Below, one piece after another: positions 1 to 7,796 of a stretch of 64,000 bases of DNA. The DNA is from Cryomorphaceae bacterium. Lineage in GTDB: Bacteria; Bacteroidota; Bacteroidia; Flavobacteriales; Schleiferiaceae. The position numbers were made by a program, and so were the translations under genes. The first letter of the stretch is position 1, and the number at the start of each line of letters is the position of its first letter. The notes beneath the pieces are model-generated. The model had not been told where the DNA came from. It made no database searches and was given only the letters and a program-made list of their open reading frames with translations. The stretch covers positions 62,001-126,000 of the forward strand of contig JAJTFK010000005.1 of NCBI GenBank assembly GCA_021298655.1. Reading direction: 5' to 3'.

Positions 1-36
1 GTCCGCGCGCTTTGTTGCCAAAAATACCCAGCACGC

Positions 37-909
37 TTAGGGAATCAGGTTGGTCAAGAGGTAGGCGAGCACCGCACAGCCCTGAAGGAATAGACTTCGC
101 CCTTTGTTGGGCTGGAGTGCGTAGGCGATTGCGCCGGTGGCGGCGATTCCCAGGGCGAGGGCTGCGGCAAGCAGGCTCGGGTCGGAATCAGCGTTCATCA
201 TGGCGCCTACGGCCACCGCCGTTACGGCCACGGTTAGGGCGGCGGCGCCCCAGGTGCCCAGCCGCGCGGAATAGCTGTCGCGGTAGTCGGTTTCTTGGTC
301 GGGCGACAGGCACTTGCGCGCAATTTCTATTTGGGCACTCAGTGCCCAGATGGACCAACCGTGCCACCACAGGGCCGACGACCAATCGAGGCTTTGGGTG
401 AGCGCGGCGTAGGCCACCCACTGAAGCAGGAGCATTTGGGCCAGCATCACCACGTTGTAGAGGTAGAATCGGGGTTTTAGCCAGCGAAGCGGACCGATTT
501 CGTAGCGCGCCGCCAGGCTGTAGACTAGGAGTCCGGCCGAAAGAAGGCCCGATAGCGGGTCAAGTAGGCTGTGCAGCGTGACGAAGATTCCGCCGTTGGC
601 GTAACCGACCTGAGTCAGTTCGCGCTCGGTGACGAGTCCGCGCTGCAGGGGACGGTCCGGGTGGTGCAGGTCGTCGACGTCGCGGTCGCGCAGCTCATCA
701 ATGATGCGCGTGTGCAGCAAAAAGCTGATGCCGGCCACGCCCAAGGTGACAAACTTCCACAGGGGTTCGCTTAGACCCTGGTCCGCCATGATGGCCCAGG
801 TTGAATACAGTACCGCGGCCGTGGTCGGAATCAGGGCGATCAGCGGAAAGCGCTCGGCCTGATAGGTCCAAAGGCGGCGCAGCAGCGGTTTAGGATTTGG
901 TGTAGGCAT
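37..909 (-). CDS. UbiA-family-like integral membrane protein
   Basis: The 290-residue product is dominated by hydrophobic segments, about eight of them, so it sits in the inner membrane. Near residues 70-90 it has an aspartate-rich stretch, DELRDRDVDDLHHPDRP, followed by LQRGLVT. This matches the first prenyl-diphosphate-binding loop of the UbiA prenyltransferase superfamily. A second polar loop, around SPDQETDYRDSYS (about residue 205), could be the second loop, but it is less canonical. The gene overlaps the 3' end of the upstream DUF3419-like gene by 20 bp, so the two are probably one transcript. The substrate cannot be read from the sequence. Family assignment is fairly safe; any specific reaction such as quinone or lipid prenylation would be inference. 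Confidence 0.6.
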   Translation of the reverse strand: MPTPNPKPLLRRLWTYQAERFPLIALIPTTAAVLYSTWAIMADQGLSEPLWKFVTLGVAGISFLLHTRIIDELRDRDVDDLHHPDRPLQRGLVTERELTQVGYANGGIFVTLHSLLDPLSGLLSAGLLVYSLAARYEIGPLRWLKPRFYLYNVVMLAQMLLLQWVAYAALTQSLDWSSALWWHGWSIWALSAQIEIARKCLSPDQETDYRDSYSARLGTWGAAALTVAVTAVAVGAMMNADSDPSLLAAALALGIAATGAIAYALQPNKGRSLFLQGCAVLAYLLTNLIP

Positions 910-1784
910 GGACGGAGTGGTAAAAAGGTACGCGGTCGGCGGGCAGCGGGGTTGCGGGCTTCCAGGTTTCGAGCCAGCTGGGCGGCGGCGTGGTTCGAAA
1001 GCGGTGGTCCCAAAAAATCAGGGTAGACCCGGGGGCGCAGGCGCGGTCGACGGTTTCGAAGAACGTCGCGACTTCGCGCGCGCTGCGGCCTTCAAGGATG
1101 TCGGAAGCGTGGATCCCGCGACGGGCCGCCGGAGCGGTGCGCAAGGCGTCGTCGAGGCTTTGGTGGTTCAGGGTCAGCTGCTTCAGCACCGGTCCGCTCA
1201 GTCCCTGGTCGAGGTAGGGAATCCCCGAAGCCCGGTAGCCGCCAAAAAGTGGGTATTCGGCGAAGGGATTGTCGGCCAGGGGGTGGGTGCCCAGCAGCGT
1301 GCGGAATTGCCCGAGGTAGTTGATGGGGTGCTTGGTTCGGCTCGCGTTGGCCGAGCCGTCGGTCGTGAGGCCGGGGTGTCGCGCGGACTCGTCGACCCTT
1401 TTTGGCTCAAAGTAGCGGTGGGCGACCCACTTCCACCGCGCGGTTTGCCAACAGCAGCGGCAGGATGCGGCGTGCAAAAAGCCCCAGGAAGCCTTCGAGT
1501 CGGCCGTCGTGCAGCAGTCCGTGGGGGCCGTTTCGGTAGCCAAAGCGCCGGTTGCGCTCCGTTTCGGGGCGGTTAAGTGCCTCGATTTTGGCGGCGATGT
1601 GGGCGAGCTGCGCGGATTCCAGGTCGTAGAGCTGCAGGTTTTGGTGCCCGCGGAGCAAAAGGTCGAGGGCGTGGTCACCGCCCGAGGCGATGAGGTGGTA
1701 GTGTTCGGCCGGGTACTGCTGCCATAAGGCATGCAGGAGTCGGGGGTCTTCCCAGGACTGGGCGTAGTGCGGTCGAACGGCCAT
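890..1784 (-). pseudogene. DUF3419 / BtaA-like aminocarboxypropyltransferase gene, split by a +1 frameshift
   Basis: The N-terminal frame, from ATG at 1784 to a stop at 1407, begins with YAQSWEDPRLL followed by a SAM-binding-like stretch (LIASGGDHALDLLL, LYDLESAQ). The second frame continues from about 1430 to 890 with HRYFEP, SDILEG and DRVPFYHSVHAY. These are the two halves of one DUF3419 protein, the family of S-adenosylmethionine:diacylglycerol 3-amino-3-carboxypropyltransferase (BtaA, betaine-lipid synthesis). The frames differ by one extra base. Removing one base of the C run at 1426-1428 joins them smoothly, giving about 297 residues. It could be a real loss-of-function mutation or a base error in the assembly. 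The downstream UbiA-like gene overlaps its end. Family assignment is moderately confident; activity and substrate are not shown. Confidence 0.65.
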
Positions 1785-1872
1785 GTTCAAATATCTGCAA
1801 TTGCGGGGCTCGGTCCGCGGTAGTATTCGCCGAATCTCGATGCAGTCGTGGGATTTTCTGCGGATTCGCGCC

Positions 1873-1880
1873 GTATTTTC
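1873..1880 (+). promoter_or_regulatory. Candidate -7 box for tRNA-Leu
   Basis: The sequence TATTTTCG differs by one base from the Bacteroidota -7 consensus TAnnTTTG. It lies 11 nt before the first base of the tRNA, a plausible distance for a short 5' leader. Confidence 0.4.
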
Positions 1881-1891
1881 GCGATCCACCT

Positions 1892-1977
1892 GTCCAAGTG
1901 GTGAAATAGGTAGACACGAGGGACTTAAAATCCCTTGGCCAGTGATGGCCGTGCGGGTTCGATTCCCGCCTTGGGCA
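1892..1977 (+). tRNA. tRNA-Leu (anticodon TAA)
   Basis: The 86-nt gene folds as a class II tRNA. The seven-base acceptor stem GTCCAAG pairs with CTTGGGC with one G-T wobble. The D-loop has the TGGTGAAATAGGTAGACAC pattern usual for leucine tRNAs. The anticodon stem AGGGA/TCCCT encloses the loop CTTAAAA, giving anticodon TAA. A long variable arm follows, then the T-arm GCGGGTTCGATTCCCGC. The discriminator base is A, as expected for leucine. The 3' CCA is not encoded. An AT-rich segment begins immediately downstream. Confidence 0.95.
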
Positions 1978-2697
1978 CGCACTTCTTTCTTCAATTTTCC
2001 CGTACTTTGGATATAATCATTTGATTCAAGGTTGATATGAAAAAGGGAATTTGCATAGCTTTTTGGTTTGTTTCATTTCTGTCATTTGGGCAGACGCTAG
2101 AGATTGTCGAGAGAATTAGATATGAGCAGATTAAGCTGAATAAGTTCTTTGGTTCAGAATCATTTTTTGTTGAAGTAAGTCACCTCAAGGTTTGTGAGTT
2201 GACTGATGTTGACGCAGGAAGCATCAGTAAGAAATCGAGTAAAGAGTTCGCATTGTTGCAGTTTCAGTCTACAAAATCTGAGGCGATGGGGGTTAGTTAT
2301 GGTGCAGCAACGTCTGCAGGAAGAAGCGCTTTAGGATTGTCGTTAAATACGAAGCTCATTCGTAATTCGGGTACATTGTACCTAGATTCAATTCAGAGTA
2401 GTGAGTTGAGTAAAGCGATTAATGATTTATTTGTTGCATTTCAAACCTTTAAAATTGCGGGGAATGCGGACTTCGCCATTCGATTAATGACATCTTTTGG
2501 TTTGGAATTAACCAATGATGGAGATGAAATAGGACTACTCTATGATGGTATGAAGTATATCATCCCGGAGTCTGAACTTAAGCGATTGTATTCAGTGATT
2601 TCTAAAGTCGAATGAGGAATTGGTTTCTAATTCTTCTTGGACTGCTAACAGTTTTTAAGGTTGAGGGACAGAATCATTTAGCAGTATTAATTTGTCA
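1978..2697. other. AT-rich, probably acquired segment directly downstream of tRNA-Leu
   Basis: From just after the tRNA to about 2697 the sequence is clearly richer in A and T than everything around it, with runs such as ttttggtttgtttcattt. It returns abruptly to GC-rich sequence at about 2698. It holds one complete small gene and the first 29 or so codons of the next one. Position next to a tRNA 3' end, deviating composition and a boundary inside a reading frame all suggest transfer. No integrase and no repeat of the tRNA end were found, so the mechanism is unknown. Confidence 0.6.
2037..2615 (+). CDS. Secreted protein of unknown function
   Basis: The 192-residue product starts with a signal peptide (MKKGICIAFWFVSFLSFGQ), so it is probably periplasmic or outer-membrane associated. 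The mature part is mixed alpha/beta with no motif I recognise. There is a glycine/alanine stretch (GAATSAGRSALGLSL) near residue 95. Base composition and codon use (AAA, TTT, ATT, AGT) differ strongly from the surrounding genes, pointing to acquisition from a lower-GC source. The stop codon overlaps the ATG of the next reading frame (ATGA at 2612-2615). I cannot assign a function. Confidence 0.65.
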   Translation: MKKGICIAFWFVSFLSFGQTLEIVERIRYEQIKLNKFFGSESFFVEVSHLKVCELTDVDAGSISKKSSKEFALLQFQSTKSEAMGVSYGAATSAGRSALGLSLNTKLIRNSGTLYLDSIQSSELSKAINDLFVAFQTFKIAGNADFAIRLMTSFGLELTNDGDEIGLLYDGMKYIIPESELKRLYSVISKVE

Positions 2698-3680
2698 GCC
2701 CGACACCGCTTGGCGTCCCGAAGTGCTCGCTTACGTGCGGAACACGGAGTTTTTTCATCCCGCCGAAGAGGGGCGTACGCGAATTGGGGTGCTCGCAGGA
2801 ATGCGCCGACGGAATGCGCCGACGCTACGATTTTGCTCCGGGCCGAAGTGCGGAACTCGGCGGCTTCATCCACCAGGAGTTTGGGGCGCAGCCACGCTTA
2901 GTTCCGTGGATTCGCCTGGAATACCGGCACAGTAAGGCGACGATGGCCTTCGGTAGCATCCGCGACCGAAGCCACGGGCTTCCGCGCTACCTGATTAATC
3001 CGGATTTGCGCTACGCGGTCCCGATGGTCTACGGCCTGGAGGGTTCCGCTACAAAAAATCACTGGATCGCCCACTATTGGGTGGAATGGCTGAAGGCCAT
3101 TAACTACGGCAGTCCGTTTAAGGAGCGGATTCACGGCGGAGTGACCGCTGGATATGCGGCGGAGTGGCTCGAAGTCAAGGGAGTGCTGCAGTACCACCAC
3201 GTGGGCGGACAAATTGATACGTCGCCGGATTCAGATGGTAACCGCTTGAATTACGGGGCGTTCGCACGGGTACATCTGGGGTCATCGTGGTCGCTGCGCG
3301 CGGCACAGCTATACTTCGCGGATCCGCTGGCTTCATTCAGTCCGGAGTCGTCGGGTCGGGGTACCTCGGTGGAGGGTGTTTGGCGCATGTCGAAGCGGCT
3401 CGCCGCCGAGGTTAGCTACTGGGACGGGCGCAATTTTCAGGCTCCGCTGGGGCAGGGTCTTTTTCAGAGTCGGAACCCCGAAGCGCCGCTGGGTTGGCAT
3501 GCGCAGGACCGCCGAATGCTCGGATTCGGATTGGCCTGGGAGGGTGCGAGTTCGCTGCGCATTCGAGGTTGGTACGACCTGGACGACCGTCGCGTGCAGC
3601 CCTCGGTCACGTGGGTTAAGTACGTGGTGCTGGATCCGCCTTCGGCGACCAAGCGTAAAACAGGCCAAGCCCCGCAATAA
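2612..3680 (+). pseudogene. Outer-membrane beta-barrel-like protein gene, frame broken by a 13-bp tandem duplication
   Basis: One frame runs from ATG 2612 through residues NTEFFHPAEEGRTR to a stop at 2935. A second open frame covers the rest to 3680. The frames meet exactly at a 13-bp unit present twice in tandem at 2798-2823. Deleting either copy restores one uninterrupted protein of about 351 residues reading AGMRRRYDFAPGRS across the repair. The mature part has alternating aromatic/polar strands (WIRLEYRHS, LRIRGWYDL), as in outer-membrane barrels. The first 29 codons are AT-rich and supply a signal peptide, whereas the rest is GC-rich, so the 5' end looks replaced by the neighbouring acquired segment. 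Its 3' end overlaps the convergent next gene by 65 bp. Function unknown. Confidence 0.75.
2798..2823 (+). repeat. Two tandem copies of a 13-bp unit
   Basis: The unit ggaatgcgccgac occurs at 2798-2810 and again, identically, at 2811-2823. Thirteen is not a multiple of three, so the second copy shifts the reading frame of the surrounding outer-membrane protein gene. Replication slippage could add or remove it. Confidence 0.95.
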
Positions 3681-4248
3681 GGTGGTTTCCGGCGAGCCGA
3701 ACCCGCCAGTGCGGGTTGATTCGGTAATCGACCGTGAGGTTGGCACCGGCAAATACTCCGCCCTCTGGGCCGTCGACCGAAAGCAGTGCCGGACGCTCCA
3801 GCGTATGCACGAGGTGGTAGCCTGAAAGTCCGCCTGCCTGAAGACCAAGGCGCCAGGTTGGATTTGGCGTATAGCTTACCTCGCCGCCCAGCATGAAGGA
3901 GAGCTGGTGCCAAGAGTTCCACATGGCGGATTGGATGAGGCAAAACTGCCAGCGCGAGTAGGGTTTGGCTCCAAGACGAATCCGAGTAGTGAACATGGGG
4001 TGGTTGTGGTTGAATCGGTACGCCCACGAGGTGTCGCGAAAGGTGAAGGCGTACTGGCTCTCTCCGGGCAACGTGGCGGGGTTGCGCCAGGTTCCGGGAA
4101 CTTGGATCCAATCTCGGCGGGTCACGGCGTCGTCTGCGTGCCAGGTGCGGAGATATCCGAGTTCAAATTGAATTCGCGGCGTTTGGGCAGCGAGCCCGAG
4201 AACGGACGCCCAAATTGCGAGGGCGAGGGCAAGAATTCTGGGTTTCAT
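3616..4248 (-). CDS. Outer-membrane protein of unknown function
   Basis: The 210-residue product has a signal peptide ending LGLAAQ. The rest has a high content of aromatic residues in alternating strands (WRLGLQAGGL, NLTVDYRINPHWRVRLAG), typical of a small beta-barrel at the outer membrane. I recognise no catalytic motif. A candidate -7 box sits 4 nt before the ATG, and the GH13 amylase is transcribed divergently from the 69-bp space between them. The 3' end overlaps the convergent broken barrel gene by 65 bp. No specific function can be given. Confidence 0.65.
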   Translation of the reverse strand: MKPRILALALAIWASVLGLAAQTPRIQFELGYLRTWHADDAVTRRDWIQVPGTWRNPATLPGESQYAFTFRDTSWAYRFNHNHPMFTTRIRLGAKPYSRWQFCLIQSAMWNSWHQLSFMLGGEVSYTPNPTWRLGLQAGGLSGYHLVHTLERPALLSVDGPEGGVFAGANLTVDYRINPHWRVRLAGNHLIAGLGLFYAWSPKADPAPRT

Positions 4249-4252
4249 GAAC

Positions 4253-4260
4253 GAAATCTA
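4253..4260 (-). promoter_or_regulatory. Candidate -7 box before the 4248 gene
   Basis: On the minus strand TAGATTTC (one mismatch to TAnnTTTG) lies 4 nt upstream of the ATG at 4248. That spacing would start the mRNA at or next to the start codon. Confidence 0.4.
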
Positions 4261-4305
4261 CAGGTATTTTAAAAAGTTTTTATAAAGTGTACGGAGTACG
4301 CTTAG

Positions 4306-4313
4306 TATTTTTA
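4306..4313 (+). promoter_or_regulatory. Candidate -7 box of the amylase gene
   Basis: TATTTTTA (one mismatch to TAnnTTTG) ends 4 nt before the ATG at 4318. The upstream stretch is AT-rich (tattttaaaaagtttttat), the only such stretch nearby, which supports a promoter here. Confidence 0.45.
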
Positions 4314-4317
4314 AGGC

Positions 4318-7059
4318 ATGAAGAACATGTTCGTCGCCCTTACTGCCGCGATTAGTGTGCCATTGGGTGCGCAGATTTTAAGCGTCACCCCAGCCTTCCC
4401 GACCCAAAACGATACGGTTACGGTGGTGTACGACGCGACCCAAGGCAATGCGGCGTTGACGGGTGTTTCGCCGGTGTATGCCCACGCGGGGTTGATTACT
4501 AGTGCGTCGACTTCGCCGACGAATTGGCAGTTTGTGCAGGGCACCTGGGGGCAGCCGACGGCCAAGGTGCTGATGACCAATTTGGGCAACAACAAGCACC
4601 AGATCAAGTACCATATTCCGACTTTTTATGGGTTTCCGGGCGGGACCCAGGTTCAGCAACTGGCTTTTGTGTTCCGCAACGCAGCCGGTACGGTGGTGGG
4701 GCGCAGCGCCGACGGAACGGACATTTACTACCCCATTTATCCGGCGAACTCCGGCTTGCTCGCGGCCTTTTTTGCGCCAAGCGGACCGCAAATCGCCAAT
4801 CCCGGCGACACGCTCAAGCTGGTGGCTGCAGCGAACCAAAGTGCGGTACTCAAGATCTACGACAACGGGGTACTAAAGACGACGGTAGCCAATACTGCAT
4901 CGCTGAATTACAACCTCATTGCAACGACCCCGGGCGCGCACACCGTGGTGCTCGAAGCGGTTTCGGGTACGTCGACCGCCTACGACACGATTCACTACAC
5001 AGGGAACCCGATTCAAATGGTGGCTCCGGTCCCGCAGGGTTGGTTGGATGGCGCCAACTACCTCAACGACAGCACGGTGGGCTTGGTCTTGAGGGCGCCA
5101 TTCAAGGAGTTTGTGTATGTGCTGGGCGACTTTAACGATTTTTTGCCGTCCACGAGCTACTTCATGAATAAGAGCACCGACGGGGAGCGGTTTTGGTTGA
5201 CCATTCCGGTGGCGGCTGGCCAGCAGTACGCCTACCAGTACTGGATTGACGGGGCGATTAAGGTGGCCGATCCCTTGGCGGAGCTGATTTTGGATCCGAA
5301 TTCCGACGGCGGAATACCGGCGGGAACCTGGCCGGGCTTGCATCCGTATCCGACCGGAAAGACCACGGGGTTTTGCGCCCTGCTGCGCCCTGGGGCGCCC
5401 GAGTACGCCTGGAAGAACTCGTCGTTTACCCCGCCCGGGAAGGCCGACCTGATTATTTACGAACTGCTGGTGCGCGATTTTATCGCCGCCCGAAACTACC
5501 AAGCGCTCATTGATACGTTGGGCTACCTGCAGCGCCTGGGCATCAACGCCATCGAGCTGATGCCCAACAGCGAGTTTGAGAACAACGAGAGCTGGGGCTA
5601 TAATCCGAGCTTCCACATGGCGCTGGACAAGTACTACGGGACGCCCGAGAAGTTCAAGGAGTTCGTGGATTCCTGCCACAGCAAGGGGATTGCGGTGATT
5701 GCCGACATGGTGCTCAACCACGCCTTTGGGCAAAATCCGATGGTGAATATGTACTGGGATCAAGTAAACAGTCGGCCGGCGTCGAACAGTCCCTGGTTTA
5801 ATGCGGTGTGTCCGCACCCGCCGTACTGCTGGGGCTACGATTTCAACCACGAAAAGCAGGCAACCAAGGACTATGTGGACCGCGTGACCACGTTCTGGTT
5901 GCAGGAGTACCGGATCGACGGCATTCGCTTTGACTACACCAAGGGCTTTATGAACGGTAGCGCGGGGGCTTCGGCCGTGCGGCAGGCGATCATTAAGCGC
6001 ATCGGCGATACGATTTGGTCGGTCAATCCCAACGCCCACCTGATTTTGGAGCACTGGGCGGACAATTCCGAAGAAAAGGCCTTGGCGGACTATGGGTTTA
6101 TGCTTTGGGGAAATTCCACCTACAATTTTCACCAAGCGGGGCAGGGGAACACGCAAAGTAATTTTTCTTGGGCCTACCACGGCGCGCGCGGCTGGACCAA
6201 GCCGGGTTTGGTTTCCTACCCCGAAAGCCACGACGAAGAACGGCTGATGTACGAGGTGCTGACCTACGGCAGTACGGCCAACCCGAACCACAATCCGCGC
6301 CAGCTCGCCACCGGGCTGCGCCGCGCCGAGGCGGTGAATTTGTTTGCCTACCTGATTCCGGGTCCCCGAATGATTTGGATGTTCGGCGAGCTCGGCTACG
6401 ACGTATCCATCAACAACCCCTGCCGCGTGTGCAACAAACCGATTCGCTGGAACTACTACCAGGTACCGGAGCGCCGGCGGCTGTATGACGTAACCTCGGC
6501 CATTTTTAATCTGCGGCGGGCCCATCCGGCGACCTTCCGCGACGGACAGTTCACCTACAGCTTCTCGGGAAATACCAAGCGCATGGTGTTCAACAGTTCG
6601 GGCATGGACGCGGTGGTGTTGGGCAATTTTGCGGTAACCACCCAGTCCATTATTCCAGCCTTTCCGAGTGCCGGCACCTGGTACGATTACTTCAGCGGCG
6701 ATTCGATTACGGTTTTGGACGTAAACGCCAGCATTTCGCTCGCGCCGGGTGCCTACCGGGTATACACCAGCGTTAAGCTGGCGCAGCCGCAGATTGCGCT
6801 GGATGTCGCGGAACTCCCTACGGCTTCGGCCTCGCGGGTATACCCCAATCCGGCGGCGAACGGTTTTTGGTTTGAATCCGCCGGCCCAGGCGGGCGCCTC
6901 ACGCTGGTCGATGCGCAAGGCCGTGTGGTGCGCACCTGGGATCGAAGCGGCCTGAGCCAAGAGTTTTATGATTTGGGTTCCGTACCGGCCGGTTGGTACG
7001 TGGTGGTTTTGGAGCGCGACGGCGTTTTGGAGCGGCATGCCCTTCAGATTCAACCCTAA
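4318..7059 (+). CDS. Secreted GH13 alpha-amylase-family glycoside hydrolase with T9SS sorting domain
   Basis: The 913-residue protein has a signal peptide ending GAQ at residue 20 and two immunoglobulin-like modules (about 20-230). Next comes a CBM48-like E-set module (about 240-330, VYVLGDFNDFLP). The GH13 barrel spans about 370-730. Conserved regions are visible: ADMVLNH; RIDGIRFD with nucleophile D539; ILEHWAD with acid E578; and ESHDEE with D639. The last 80 residues (VYPNPAANG to the end) form a type A C-terminal sorting domain, so export across the outer membrane would use the type IX secretion system. It should hydrolyse or rearrange alpha-glucans at the cell surface or outside. The PAP2 gene follows 5 bp later. 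Family is certain; exact linkage specificity is not. Confidence 0.93.
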   Translation: MKNMFVALTAAISVPLGAQILSVTPAFPTQNDTVTVVYDATQGNAALTGVSPVYAHAGLITSASTSPTNWQFVQGTWGQPTAKVLMTNLGNNKHQIKYHIPTFYGFPGGTQVQQLAFVFRNAAGTVVGRSADGTDIYYPIYPANSGLLAAFFAPSGPQIANPGDTLKLVAAANQSAVLKIYDNGVLKTTVANTASLNYNLIATTPGAHTVVLEAVSGTSTAYDTIHYTGNPIQMVAPVPQGWLDGANYLNDSTVGLVLRAPFKEFVYVLGDFNDFLPSTSYFMNKSTDGERFWLTIPVAAGQQYAYQYWIDGAIKVADPLAELILDPNSDGGIPAGTWPGLHPYPTGKTTGFCALLRPGAPEYAWKNSSFTPPGKADLIIYELLVRDFIAARNYQALIDTLGYLQRLGINAIELMPNSEFENNESWGYNPSFHMALDKYYGTPEKFKEFVDSCHSKGIAVIADMVLNHAFGQNPMVNMYWDQVNSRPASNSPWFNAVCPHPPYCWGYDFNHEKQATKDYVDRVTTFWLQEYRIDGIRFDYTKGFMNGSAGASAVRQAIIKRIGDTIWSVNPNAHLILEHWADNSEEKALADYGFMLWGNSTYNFHQAGQGNTQSNFSWAYHGARGWTKPGLVSYPESHDEERLMYEVLTYGSTANPNHNPRQLATGLRRAEAVNLFAYLIPGPRMIWMFGELGYDVSINNPCRVCNKPIRWNYYQVPERRRLYDVTSAIFNLRRAHPATFRDGQFTYSFSGNTKRMVFNSSGMDAVVLGNFAVTTQSIIPAFPSAGTWYDYFSGDSITVLDVNASISLAPGAYRVYTSVKLAQPQIALDVAELPTASASRVYPNPAANGFWFESAGPGGRLTLVDAQGRVVRTWDRSGLSQEFYDLGSVPAGWYVVVLERDGVLERHALQIQP

Positions 7060-7064
7060 GCATT

Positions 7065-7796
7065 GTGCGTACCTACTTAGTAACCTTAGCCGTGCTGGCT
7101 TCGCTGCAGGCCAGCGCCCAGATTCCGTACCGCATCCGCCCGGCGGTCGATGTGCCCGTTTATGGGGTTTCGCTTGGATTGGTCGCGGTAAACGGTCAGC
7201 TGGGCGACCGGCTTACTTCATGGACCGAGGCGGAACTGCAGCTTCTGGAGCCCCGTAACGTACCCGCCTGGGATGCGGTGGCCCTCAACCGATGGAATCC
7301 GTCGGCCGGAACCCGTTCGGACTTGGGCATGTTTGCGGCATTTGGCGCGGCAGGCCTTACGGTCTTAGCCAACACCCCCCGTGAACAGTGGGTGCGCGAT
7401 GGGGCGGTACTGGGTAGCCTGTGGTTTCAGACCAACCTGAGTACGCTGATGCTGACGGATTTGGTCAAGAACAGCGTGAAGCGCAACCGACCCTTTGTCT
7501 ACTACGACGGAGCGCCCTTGACCGACCGAATGGAGTCGGACGCGCGCAAGTCGTTTTTTTCGGGGCATTCGAGCATCACGGCCTGCAATGCCGTTTTTGC
7601 GGCCAAGATCTGGACCGATATGCATCCCGATTCCAAGCTAAAGCCCTGGGTTTGGACGGCTGCAGCTGCCCTTCCGGCCTACGTGGCCTGGCAGCGCGTG
7701 GAGGCCGGCAAGCACTATCCTTCGGATGTGTTGGTGGGCCTTGCTGTGGGCGCGGCTATGGGCTACTTGATCCCGCAGCTCCACCTGGCGCGTTAA
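7065..7796 (+). CDS. PAP2-superfamily membrane-associated phosphatase
   Basis: A GTG at 7065 is chosen because it places a signal peptide (VRTYLVTLAVLASLQASAQ) at the N terminus, giving 243 residues. The acid phosphatase/PAP2 signature is present in three parts: KNSVKRNRP, then FFSGHSS (the catalytic His region), then RVEAGKHYPSDVLVG with the second His and Asp. Such proteins remove phosphate from lipid phosphates or undecaprenyl diphosphate on the periplasmic side; which substrate applies is open. It lies 5 bp after the amylase stop and is likely cotranscribed. Its 3' end overlaps the convergent barrel gene by 41 bp. Confidence 0.85.
   Translation: MRTYLVTLAVLASLQASAQIPYRIRPAVDVPVYGVSLGLVAVNGQLGDRLTSWTEAELQLLEPRNVPAWDAVALNRWNPSAGTRSDLGMFAAFGAAGLTVLANTPREQWVRDGAVLGSLWFQTNLSTLMLTDLVKNSVKRNRPFVYYDGAPLTDRMESDARKSFFSGHSSITACNAVFAAKIWTDMHPDSKLKPWVWTAAAALPAYVAWQRVEAGKHYPSDVLVGLAVGAAMGYLIPQLHLAR

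Noticed and set aside
19-26. TATTTTTG on the minus strand at the left edge
   Set aside because: It matches the promoter box, but no start codon follows at a suitable distance within the window, so no gene can be tied to it.
1400-1450. Programmed ribosomal frameshift in the DUF3419-like gene
   Set aside because: There is no slippery heptamer or strong downstream structure at the junction; a mutation or base error is simpler.
1960-2720. Search for a repeat of the tRNA-Leu 3' end at the far side of the AT-rich segment
   Set aside because: The closest sequence near 2700 (ccgcttggcgtccc) is too diverged to be an attachment-site copy, so no att pair is claimed.
4873-7053. A 726-residue open frame antisense to the amylase gene
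   Set aside because: It is a codon-bias shadow of a GC-rich gene. Its composition is rich in Arg, His and Val with no domain, whereas the plus strand has full GH13 motifs.
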